Position numbers and translations under genes: made by a program. Positions 33,432-40,168 of a stretch of DNA of 64,000 nucleotides are shown piece after piece. The DNA lies in NCBI GenBank assembly GCA_036521415.1, contig DATDHU010000020.1, positions 14,367-78,366 on the forward strand. Direction: 5' to 3'. The notes below the pieces were generated by a model. It searched no databases. It was not told the origin of the DNA and saw nothing but the letters and a program-made list of their open reading frames with translations. This stretch comes from DASXMT01 sp036521415. GTDB lineage: Bacteria > Actinomycetota > Acidimicrobiia > Acidimicrobiales > RAAP-2. Position 1 is the first letter of the stretch. Each line of letters starts with the position of its first letter.

Positions 33432-35900
33432 GTGGTGACCTCACCGGTACGGCCCGCGGCCCACTCGGCGGCCCACTCGGCTCGGCCGGTCCAGGCCCCG
33501 GCTGCGCCGATGTCCCCGCGCTGGCGGCGATGGACGGGTCCGGGTTCGTGGGCAGGGTGGACCAACCTGGTGGTCGTCCTCGCCGTCATCGGCGTGGCCT
33601 TGTGGCAGCTCCACCCCTCCCTGTTGTTGGCCAACACCACGACGGCCGGGGGTGACACCGGCGCCCACGTCGTCCTGCCCGCCTTCATGAAGTCGAACCT
33701 CTTGGCCCATGGCCAGCTCACCGGTTGGGACCCCGACTGGTACGACGGGTTTCCCGTCTACACCTTCTACTTCCCCTTGCCCGGTGTGCTGACCGTGGTG
33801 CTGAACGCCGTGGTCTCCTACGACGTCGCCTTCAAGTTGGTGACCATCCTCGGAACGATCACCCTGCCCATCGCCGCCTGGGCCTTCGGGCGTCTGGCCG
33901 GTCTCCGCGACCCCGGGCCGGCGTGCCTGGCCGCGGCCACCCTGCCCTTCCTCTTCGAGCCCAGTTTCTCCATCTACGGCGGGAACCTCCTGTCCACCAT
34001 GGCCGGCGAGTACTCGTATTCGCTCGGGCTGTCGTCGGCCCTGGTGTTCCTCGGGGTCGTGGCGCACGGCCTGCGCACCAACCGACAGCGGGGCCTCGCT
34101 GCGGTCCTGCTGGCCGCCACGCTGTTGTGCCACCTCATCACCGGCCTGTTCGCCATCGCCGGGGCGGTCGTGTGGCTGATCCTCGACCACGACCTGGCCC
34201 GGGCCGTGCTGTCCGGAGCTCGCGGACGAGTGGCCCGGGCCCGCTGGTCGGCGAAGGTGCTCTGGTCGGTGGTGGTGGGCGCGGTCGGCATCGCCCTGAC
34301 CGCATGGTGGCTGGTCCCCTTCCTCCTCGATCAGCAGTACACGACCAACATGGGCTGGTTGAACGTCGACGGCTTCCCGCACCTGTTGTTCCCTGGATCG
34401 GTGCGGTGGGTGCTGGCCGCCGACGTGGTCGGCCTGGTGGCCATGGTCGTGACCCGGAACCGGGTCTCCTTGTTCATCGTGGTGATGGGCGGGATCTCCG
34501 CCGGCGTGGTCTGCCTCGATCCCCAGGGCAAGCTCTACAACGTCCGGTTCTTGCCCCTGTGGTTCCTGTGCCTCTACCTCCTGGCCGGGTTGGCTGTGGC
34601 CGATGTCACCGCGGGCGTGGCCCGACTGGTCCGGCGGCGCCGCGTCGACCGCTGGGTGGATGCAGTCGAGCGGTCCGCTGACAACGGTCCCGCAGACTGG
34701 CGTCCCGGCATGCGGATCACCCGCTACCGGCGCCCCCATCCCCCCGCCCGCCCGCCGGCCGCCATCGCCGGGGCGTTGCTCTGCCTGGTCGGCGCCCTGG
34801 TGGCCGTGGTGCCCCCCTTGGCCCTCCCGGCCAGCGCCCTGTCCCGGGTCGGCGTGACCGTCGGGGCCGACCAGCCCAGCGCCTGGGCGACCTGGAACTA
34901 CTCGGGGTACGAGCGAAAGCCGGACTACCCCGAGTACAAGTCGCTGATGCAGACGATGGCATCGGTCGGCGCCGACCAGGGGTGCGGGCGGGCCATGTGG
35001 GAGTACGACCCCTCGCTCAATCGCTTCGGCACCACGATGTCGTTGATGCTGCTGCCCTACTGGACCAACGGGTGCATCGACTCCATGGAGGGCCTGTTGT
35101 TCGAGTCGGCCACCACCACCCCCTTCCACTTCCTCAACCAGAACGAGCTGTCGGCCACGCCGTCGGACGCCATGGTCGGCCTGCCCTACGGCGGGCTGAA
35201 CGTACCTCTCGGGATCGAGCACCTCCAGCTGCTTGGCGTCCGCTACTTCATGGCCTCCTCGCCGTCAGTCCAAGCGGCGGCGGCGGCCGATCCCGCCGCC
35301 ACCCTGGTCGCCTCGAACGGGCCATGGAGCACCAGTTACAACGGCGAGATGCTCAACACCACGTGGAAGATCTACCGGATCGCCGGCACCTCGCTGGTCC
35401 AGCCCCTGGCCAATCGACCGGTGGTCTGGAGCAACGTGGGCCCGGGGCAGACCGACTGGCTGCCGCCGTCACTGTCCTGGTACCAGAACCCGGCCCGGTG
35501 GAGCGTGGTGCCAACCTCGGGCGGACCGACGGCCTGGCCCCGCGTGCCGGGCACCAACACCGCTCCTGCGGCCGTGCCCGAGGCACGCACCGCCGTCTCG
35601 GCCGTTTCCACATCGGGCAGCACCGTCTCGTTCCATGTGAGCCGGATCGGTACGCCGGTCGAGGTGAAGGTGTCGTACTTCCCCAACTGGAAGGTCAGCG
35701 GGGCCCTCGGCCCGTGGCGGACGGCGTCCAACATGATGGTGGTGGTGCCGACCAGTCACGACGTGGTCCTGCACTACGGCACGTCAGGAGCCGACCGCAT
35801 TGGCTGGACGCTGACCGCGGTCGGGGTGGTGGCTCTGTTTGTGCTCGGTTGGTGGACGCTGCGCACTCGCCGGCTCGGCCGCGGTCGGGCCAGGGCATGA
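33432..35900 (+). CDS. Large multi-pass membrane protein, PTPS-related/GT-C-like
   Basis: 822 residues from GTG 33432 (GTG 33435 equally possible). After a short polar leader come about ten transmembrane helices between residues 30 and 500. The first outside loop contains TTTAGGDTGAHVVLPAFM and GWDPDWYDGFPVYTFYFPLP. That acidic first-loop pattern is typical of GT-C glycosyltransferases and of the PF10131 (6-pyruvoyl-tetrahydropterin synthase related) membrane family. A long extracellular domain (about 500-790) and one final helix follow. It probably transfers sugars from polyprenyl phosphate at the outer membrane face; the reaction is inferred, not shown. Confidence 0.72.
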   Translation: MVTSPVRPAAHSAAHSARPVQAPAAPMSPRWRRWTGPGSWAGWTNLVVVLAVIGVALWQLHPSLLLANTTTAGGDTGAHVVLPAFMKSNLLAHGQLTGWDPDWYDGFPVYTFYFPLPGVLTVVLNAVVSYDVAFKLVTILGTITLPIAAWAFGRLAGLRDPGPACLAAATLPFLFEPSFSIYGGNLLSTMAGEYSYSLGLSSALVFLGVVAHGLRTNRQRGLAAVLLAATLLCHLITGLFAIAGAVVWLILDHDLARAVLSGARGRVARARWSAKVLWSVVVGAVGIALTAWWLVPFLLDQQYTTNMGWLNVDGFPHLLFPGSVRWVLAADVVGLVAMVVTRNRVSLFIVVMGGISAGVVCLDPQGKLYNVRFLPLWFLCLYLLAGLAVADVTAGVARLVRRRRVDRWVDAVERSADNGPADWRPGMRITRYRRPHPPARPPAAIAGALLCLVGALVAVVPPLALPASALSRVGVTVGADQPSAWATWNYSGYERKPDYPEYKSLMQTMASVGADQGCGRAMWEYDPSLNRFGTTMSLMLLPYWTNGCIDSMEGLLFESATTTPFHFLNQNELSATPSDAMVGLPYGGLNVPLGIEHLQLLGVRYFMASSPSVQAAAAADPAATLVASNGPWSTSYNGEMLNTTWKIYRIAGTSLVQPLANRPVVWSNVGPGQTDWLPPSLSWYQNPARWSVVPTSGGPTAWPRVPGTNTAPAAVPEARTAVSAVSTSGSTVSFHVSRIGTPVEVKVSYFPNWKVSGALGPWRTASNMMVVVPTSHDVVLHYGTSGADRIGWTLTAVGVVALFVLGWWTLRTRRLGRGRARA

Positions 35901-35958
35901 GGACGGTCGCCGCGGCATCGGGCGCGAGGCCGGTCCCGTCGGGTCGTTGCGCCCTTGC

Positions 35959-35964
35959 TACTCT
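35959..35964 (+). promoter_or_regulatory. -10 box TACTCT, leaderless-type promoter
   Basis: TACTCT lies seven bases before ATG 35972 of the lipoprotein gene. Confidence 0.5.
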
Positions 35965-35971
35965 CCGACCT

Positions 35972-36241
35972 ATGCGAGCCCGGAGACCGGCCTTGGCCGC
36001 CGTCGCACTCGTGGTGGCCTCGGGTCTCGGCCTGGCCGCCTGCGGGGGAGGCTCGCCGGCGGCGGTCAAGAAGCACGTCGCCTCGACGACGGCGCCGAGC
36101 ACCCCCGGGGCCCCGACCACCACGACGACCCAACCGCTCGGGCCCGATCTGGTGACCCAGTTGAACGGTCAGCTGAGCCAGCTGGACACCATGTTGAACC
36201 AGGCCACCACCGATCTGAGCCAGGCACCCAGCGACTCCTGA
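35972..36241 (+). CDS. Small lipoprotein, function unknown
   Basis: 89 residues. A type II signal peptide is clear: basic MRARR, hydrophobic core, lipobox LAAC with the lipidated Cys at 24, then GGG. The mature part is about 65 residues: a Thr/Pro linker (STTAPSTPGAPTTTTTQP) followed by a short helix with heptad-like Leu/Gln spacing (LVTQLNGQLSQLDTMLNQATTDL). I do not recognise the family. It lies between the large membrane protein and manB, and could be a small envelope anchor. Confidence 0.75.
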   Translation: MRARRPALAAVALVVASGLGLAACGGGSPAAVKKHVASTTAPSTPGAPTTTTTQPLGPDLVTQLNGQLSQLDTMLNQATTDLSQAPSDS

Positions 36242-36279
36242 TCGCACGCCTCCCCAGGAGTTGGGCGATGCGGGCTGGA

Positions 36280-36285
36280 TAAGAT
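36280..36285 (+). promoter_or_regulatory. -10 box TAAGAT, leaderless-type promoter of manB
   Basis: TAAGAT lies nine bases before ATG 36295. Confidence 0.45.
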
Positions 36286-36294
36286 GCCTGGGCC

Positions 36295-37686
36295 ATGACC
36301 AGCCTCGCCGAGATCTTCAAGGCCTACGACATCCGGGGCACGGTCCCCGATCAGCTCAATGCCGACCAGTGCCGGGCCGTCGGCGAGGCCATGGCCCGAT
36401 TCAGCGGCGGCCCCCGGCTGTTGTTGGCCCGGGACATGCGCGAGTCCGGCGTCGAGCTCAGCCACGCCTTTGCCGAGGGGGCGCGCGCTGCCGGAGTGGC
36501 GGTGGTCGACCTGGGCCTCGCCTCGACCGACCTCTTGTACTTCGCCACCGGACGTCTCGATGCCCCAGGGGCCATGTTCACCGCCTCCCACAACCCGGCC
36601 CGGTACAACGGGATCAAGCTCTGCCTGAGCGGGGCCCGGCCCATCGGGCGGGACACGGGGCTGGTCGAGATCGAGAAGGACGCTCAGGAGCTCCTCGACC
36701 GATGGGGAGCCGACGGACCTCCGAAGGCCGACCCGGGCGCGCTGGCTCCGATGGAAGAGCAGAACCTCCTGGACGAGTACGCCGATCACGTTCGTTCGTT
36801 CGTCGACCTCGATGTGCTGCGACCGTTGAAGGTGATAGCGGACACGGCGAACGGCATGGGTGGGCTCGTCGCCCCCAAGGTCTTCGCCCCCCTTCCCTTC
36901 GACGTGGAGATCCTCTTCCCCGAGCTCGACGGCAACTTTCCCAACCATCCGGCCGACCCGATCCAGCCGGAGAACCTGACTGCGTTGAAAGCGGCCATTC
37001 TGAGCGCGGGGGCCGACGTCGGCCTGGCTTTCGACGGGGACGCCGACCGCGTGTTCCTGGTGGACGAGCATGCCGAGCCGGTATCGGGCTCGTTGACCAC
37101 CGCGCTGGTGGCCGCGTCCATGCTCGACAAGCACCCGGGCGCGACCGTGCTCTACAATTGCATCTGCTCCCGGGTCGTGCCCGAGGTGATCGCCGAGCAC
37201 GGCGGGACCGGCATCCGTACCCGGGTGGGCCACAGCTTCATCAAGGCGGTGATGGCCGAGACCGGTGCGATCTTCGGTGGTGAGCACTCCGGGCACTACT
37301 ACTTCGCCGAGAACTACCGGGCCGACTCGGGGATCATCGCCGCCATGGTCGTCCTGGAGCTGTTGAGCGTCACCGGGAAGCCGCTCTCCGAGTTGCTCGC
37401 TCCCTACAAGCGCTACTCGGATTCGGGCGAGATCAATACCGAGGTGCCCGACCCAGCCGGCGCGGTCGAGAAGATGACCGCCGTCGTCGAGGCCGCCCAT
37501 GGTGCGCTGGGTACGGTCGATCGTCTCGACGGCCTGACCGTCGACCGCGGGGACTGGTGGTACAACCTCCGGCCGTCCAACACCGAGCCGTTGTTGCGCC
37601 TCAACGTCGAGGCGCCCACCGACGAGGAGTGCCGGCAGCACGTCGACGACATCCTGGCCGACGTGTCGCGCATCGCCGGCGCCTAG
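36295..37686 (+). CDS. manB: Phosphomannomutase/phosphoglucomutase
   Basis: 463 residues of the alpha-D-phosphohexomutase family. The phosphoserine loop TASHNPARYNGIK has Ser98 as the phosphorylated residue. The metal loop is FDGDADR, the sugar-specificity loop is GEHSGHYYF, and the C-terminal phosphate-binding loop is RPSNTEPLLRLNVEA. It interconverts mannose-6-phosphate and mannose-1-phosphate (and usually the glucose equivalents). It is followed by a Trm112-like gene and a phosphomannose isomerase, an order conserved in Actinobacteria, and feeds the nucleotidyltransferase at 12.9 kb. Confidence 0.94.
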   Translation: MTSLAEIFKAYDIRGTVPDQLNADQCRAVGEAMARFSGGPRLLLARDMRESGVELSHAFAEGARAAGVAVVDLGLASTDLLYFATGRLDAPGAMFTASHNPARYNGIKLCLSGARPIGRDTGLVEIEKDAQELLDRWGADGPPKADPGALAPMEEQNLLDEYADHVRSFVDLDVLRPLKVIADTANGMGGLVAPKVFAPLPFDVEILFPELDGNFPNHPADPIQPENLTALKAAILSAGADVGLAFDGDADRVFLVDEHAEPVSGSLTTALVAASMLDKHPGATVLYNCICSRVVPEVIAEHGGTGIRTRVGHSFIKAVMAETGAIFGGEHSGHYYFAENYRADSGIIAAMVVLELLSVTGKPLSELLAPYKRYSDSGEINTEVPDPAGAVEKMTAVVEAAHGALGTVDRLDGLTVDRGDWWYNLRPSNTEPLLRLNVEAPTDEECRQHVDDILADVSRIAGA

Positions 37687-37763
37687 GCCATGTCGAACAC
37701 GGGCGCCCCGGCCATGTCGAACGGGCCATGTCGAACGGGCCATTCGAAAGGGCCATGTCGAAC
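37686..37763 (+). repeat. Tandem ggccatgtcgaac repeats after the manB stop
   Basis: Copies of ggccatgtcgaac begin at 37686, 37710, 37724 and 37751, with a diverged one near 37738. The first copy abuts the TAG stop (37684-37686). Confidence 0.85.
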
Positions 37764-37827
37764 GGGCCTGCTCGCTCGTTCGGCCGGACCGCGACCGGAC
37801 CACACTCAACCAAGGAGAACCTTGACC

Positions 37828-38073
37828 ATGTCGCTGGACCCACTCTTGCTCGGCGTACTCGCCTGCCCCGAGGACAAAGGGCCGCTGCTCTACTTCGCCG
37901 ACGAGGACCGCTTGTACAACCCCCGCCTGCACCGGAGCTACGACGTCCGTGACGGCATTCCCGTCATGCTCATCGACGAGGCCACCACGGTGTCCGACGA
38001 GGAGCACACGAGGCTCATGGCCAAAGCCGATGCCGGAGGGGCAACCTCCACGCAGGAGAAAGCCGGCGCGTGA
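37828..38073 (+). CDS. Trm112-like (UPF0434) small protein
   Basis: 81 residues from ATG 37828 with AAGGAG upstream. The core LLLGVLACPEDKGPLLYF and SYDVRDGIPVMLIDEA match the Trm112/YcaR family, small partners of other enzymes. The family's zinc-ribbon cysteines are mostly gone: CPxC reads CPED and the second pair is absent, so it probably does not bind zinc. The gene overlaps the phosphomannose isomerase start by four bases. Its constant position between manB and PMI in Actinobacteria suggests a role linked to mannose activation, which is an inference. Confidence 0.82.
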   Translation: MSLDPLLLGVLACPEDKGPLLYFADEDRLYNPRLHRSYDVRDGIPVMLIDEATTVSDEEHTRLMAKADAGGATSTQEKAGA

Positions 38074-39146
38074 GCGAAACGGCGGGCCGGCCGGCTGACG
38101 TCGGGGGCTCCAGCCCGCTCCCCGTCGACACGCTCGACATGTGGGGGGCGACGGCCGGCTTCCCCGAACAGGTGGCCGACGCCATGGCCGCCTCCGGGGG
38201 CCTGGCCGGGCTACCGGGCCGCGACCGGGTCGAGAACGTCGTGGTCCTGGGCATGGGCGGGAGCGGCATCGCCGGCGACGTCCTGGCCGCCACCGCCGCT
38301 CCCTTCATGGCCGTCCCCGTCTCGGTGGTCAAGGGCTATCAACCACCCGACTTCGTTGGTTCCGGCTCGTTGGTCTTCGCGATGTCGTTCTCGGGCGATA
38401 CCGAAGAGACGCTCGAGGCGGCCGGGCTGGCCTATGAGGCGGGTGCGGCCCTGATCGTCGTCTCGGGAGGGGGCGAGCTGGCGCGCCTGGCCGAGGAATG
38501 GCGGGTCCCCGTCGTCCCTGTGCCGGCCGGCATCCCCCAGCCCCGCGCCGCCCTCGGTGCCATGTCCGTTCCGCCGATCGTCATCTTGGAGGAGATCGGG
38601 CTGTTCCCGGGGGCGGGGCACTGGGTCTCCCAGGCGGTCGAGCAACTGAAGCGGCGACGCGACGAGCTGGTGGGACCGAAGAGCGTGGCCGAGGACCTCG
38701 CTCGCCGGATCGGGCGGACCGTTCCGCTGGTGCACAGCTCCGAGGCGCTCGGGGCGGCCGCCGCCCTCCGGTGGAAGGCGCAGGTAAACGAGAACGCCAA
38801 GTCGCCGGCCTTCTTCGCCCTCTACCCGGAGCTGTGCCACAACGAGGTCGCCGGCTGGGGGCAACACGGCGACGTGACCCGCCAGGTCATCTCGCTGGTC
38901 AACCTCCGCCACGATGCCGAACATCCCCAGGTGGCTCGACGATTCGAGCTGGTGGCCGACGTCCTGCGGGAGGTGGTGGCCGACATCATCGAGGTGCGGG
39001 CAGCCGGCGAGGGGGACTTGGCCCAGCTCTTCGACCTGACCCTGATCGGGGACTTCGTGTCGCTGCACGTGGCCGGCCGGGAGGAGATCGACCCCGGGCC
39101 CATCCCGGTGCTGGACGACATCAAGCGACAGTTGCACGAGTCCTGA
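38070..39146 (+). CDS. Bifunctional phosphoglucose/phosphomannose isomerase (SIS domains)
   Basis: 358 residues from GTG 38070. Tandem SIS sugar-isomerase domains are visible: VVLGMGGSGIAGDVLAA, FAMSFSGDTEETLEAAGLA, then VPLVHSSEALGAAA. KAQVNENAKSPAFFALYPELCHNEVAGW is the conserved C-terminal signature of this archaeal/actinobacterial PGI-PMI family. It converts fructose-6-phosphate to glucose-6- or mannose-6-phosphate. It completes a mannose-activation operon with manB. A strong hairpin follows its stop. Confidence 0.9.
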   Translation: MSETAGRPADVGGSSPLPVDTLDMWGATAGFPEQVADAMAASGGLAGLPGRDRVENVVVLGMGGSGIAGDVLAATAAPFMAVPVSVVKGYQPPDFVGSGSLVFAMSFSGDTEETLEAAGLAYEAGAALIVVSGGGELARLAEEWRVPVVPVPAGIPQPRAALGAMSVPPIVILEEIGLFPGAGHWVSQAVEQLKRRRDELVGPKSVAEDLARRIGRTVPLVHSSEALGAAAALRWKAQVNENAKSPAFFALYPELCHNEVAGWGQHGDVTRQVISLVNLRHDAEHPQVARRFELVADVLREVVADIIEVRAAGEGDLAQLFDLTLIGDFVSLHVAGREEIDPGPIPVLDDIKRQLHES

Positions 39147-39152
39147 GCCGAG

Positions 39153-39181
39153 CACCCCCGGGCGACCGAGGCCCGGGGGTG
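39153..39181 (+). terminator. Hairpin terminator after the manB-Trm112-PMI unit
   Basis: Perfect 10-bp stem cacccccggg / cccgggggtg with a 9-base loop, seven bases after the stop codon; no U-tract. A second perfect palindrome, ccgagcccgggctcgg, follows at 39193-39208. Confidence 0.65.
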
Positions 39182-39224
39182 GCCGCTACGACCCGAGCCC
39201 GGGCTCGGTGGCTGCTCTGCGCCT

Positions 39225-39275
39225 GAGGGAGCCTTGCGGCTCTGTGCCGGGAGGAGCATTGCGGCTCTGTGTCGG
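39225..39275 (+). repeat. Two 25-26 bp tandem repeats in the gap before the raiA-like RNA
   Basis: Units at 39225-39250 and 39251-39275 share ttgcggctctgtgYcgg. No gene is visible between 39147 and the RNA start. Confidence 0.75.
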
Positions 39276-39334
39276 CGGAGTGGCGAATATGTGAACTCGA
39301 GGGTTCCTGCTCGTCGTTTTGCCGGGGGCGGGCG

Positions 39335-39340
39335 TAAGCT
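39335..39340 (+). promoter_or_regulatory. -10 box TAAGCT ahead of the structured RNA
   Basis: TAAGCT would set the transcription start near 39347, five bases before the first base of the closing helix of the RNA. No convincing -35 box. Confidence 0.45.
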
Positions 39341-39351
39341 CCATCGCGTGA

Positions 39352-39625
39352 GCTACGTGCGGGTCTGTGGTTGCAAGTCGAAGCCAGTCGCAGGCGAAAC
39401 GACCCACGTAAGGCAACTCCTGGTTGCTGAGCATGGTGCGGCTTAGGAGTAAGACCTGCCCGCGGCGCCCCCGACTCTCGGGGGCGGGCGGAGATGGGGT
39501 GACGCGTGCCGTTCACGGTGCCGCCGGGTTGTCGACCGCTACGCGGTCAGGGAGCCGCCGGTGCCGGGCCGCCATTCCCACTGCAGGCGAGTGTGGGGTC
39601 AAAGACCAGGTCAGCCGCACGTAGC
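39352..39625 (+). ncRNA. Structured RNA upstream of hpf, raiA-motif candidate
   Basis: A 274-base segment closed by a perfect 11-bp helix, GCTACGTGCGG (39352-39362) with CCGCACGTAGC (39615-39625). Inside are several clear hairpins: gcaac/gttgc (39413-39427), a perfect 9-bp cgcccccga/tcgggggcg (39466-39486), gaccgc/gcggtc (39534-39548) and ggtc/gacc near 39600. No long conserved open frame is present. The raiA RNA motif is a known large structured RNA found upstream of raiA/hpf in Firmicutes and Actinobacteria, and the next gene here is hpf. Assignment to that motif rests on position and structure, as I could not compare it with the covariance model. Confidence 0.6.
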
Positions 39626-39737
39626 ACACACGTCCCATCCACGTCATGACCGATCAGGAGGACCGGCCGACCCAGCACCCCAACCACGCAGCAGTACCGA
39701 CCACAGAGCAGTTCCGACCACACAGGAGGGCGAGCAA

Positions 39738-40103
39738 GTGGACGTTGTCATCGCGAATGGCCGCAGGATGGTGCCTGATTCACTCCGGGCACTCGTCGGG
39801 GAGAAGGTGGGCCGGCTGGACCGGTACTGCCCGGGCCTCGACCGGGCCGAGGTGCGCTTCAGCGAGGAGCACAATCGCCGAATCGTGGACAGCGAGATCT
39901 GCGAGGTGATCATGACCGGCCATGGACGGGTCGTCCGAGCCCGGGCCGCCGCCCCCGAGGCGCTGGCGGCCGTGGACCGGGTGGTGGAAAAGCTCGAGCA
40001 CCAGCTGGAGAAGACGAAGGGGCGGCTGATCAACTCCCACCAGGGCCGGGCATCGAGCGCGGCGGTCCGAGCCCAGCAACGACCCAAGGTGCGCACCGCA
40101 TAG
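39738..40103 (+). CDS. hpf: Ribosome hibernation promoting factor (short form)
   Basis: 121 residues from GTG 39738 with GGAGGG upstream. The core VDVVIANGRRMVPDSLRALVGEKVGRLDRY and AEVRFSEEHNRR is the HPF/RaiA fold that binds the 30S decoding region and inactivates ribosomes in stationary phase. The C-terminus stops at the basic helix (VVEKLEHQLEKTKGRLI plus tail), so the dimerisation domain of long actinobacterial HPF is absent. A structured RNA precedes it and secA follows 65 bp later, as in many Actinobacteria. Confidence 0.85.
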   Translation: MDVVIANGRRMVPDSLRALVGEKVGRLDRYCPGLDRAEVRFSEEHNRRIVDSEICEVIMTGHGRVVRARAAAPEALAAVDRVVEKLEHQLEKTKGRLINSHQGRASSAAVRAQQRPKVRTA

Positions 40104-40153
40104 GCGCACTGCGTGAACCGGGCCCTCCGAGACCGCCGGGAGGGACTGATCGG

Positions 40154-40159
40154 TAGAAT
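40154..40159 (+). promoter_or_regulatory. -10 box TAGAAT, leaderless-type promoter of secA
   Basis: TAGAAT lies nine bases before ATG 40169. Confidence 0.55.
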
Positions 40160-40168
40160 GGGTGGCCT

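Noticed and set aside
37690..37827. N-terminal extension of the Trm112-like protein
   Set aside because: The upstream open frame is just the translated 13-bp repeat. The strong AAGGAG before ATG 37828 and the family length fix the start there.
39352..39625. RNase P RNA, tmRNA or SRP RNA in the gap before hpf
   Set aside because: The conserved cores of these RNAs (for example the RNase P GAGGAAAGTCC element or a tmRNA tag and tRNA-like end) are not visible. The position before hpf fits a raiA-type RNA better.
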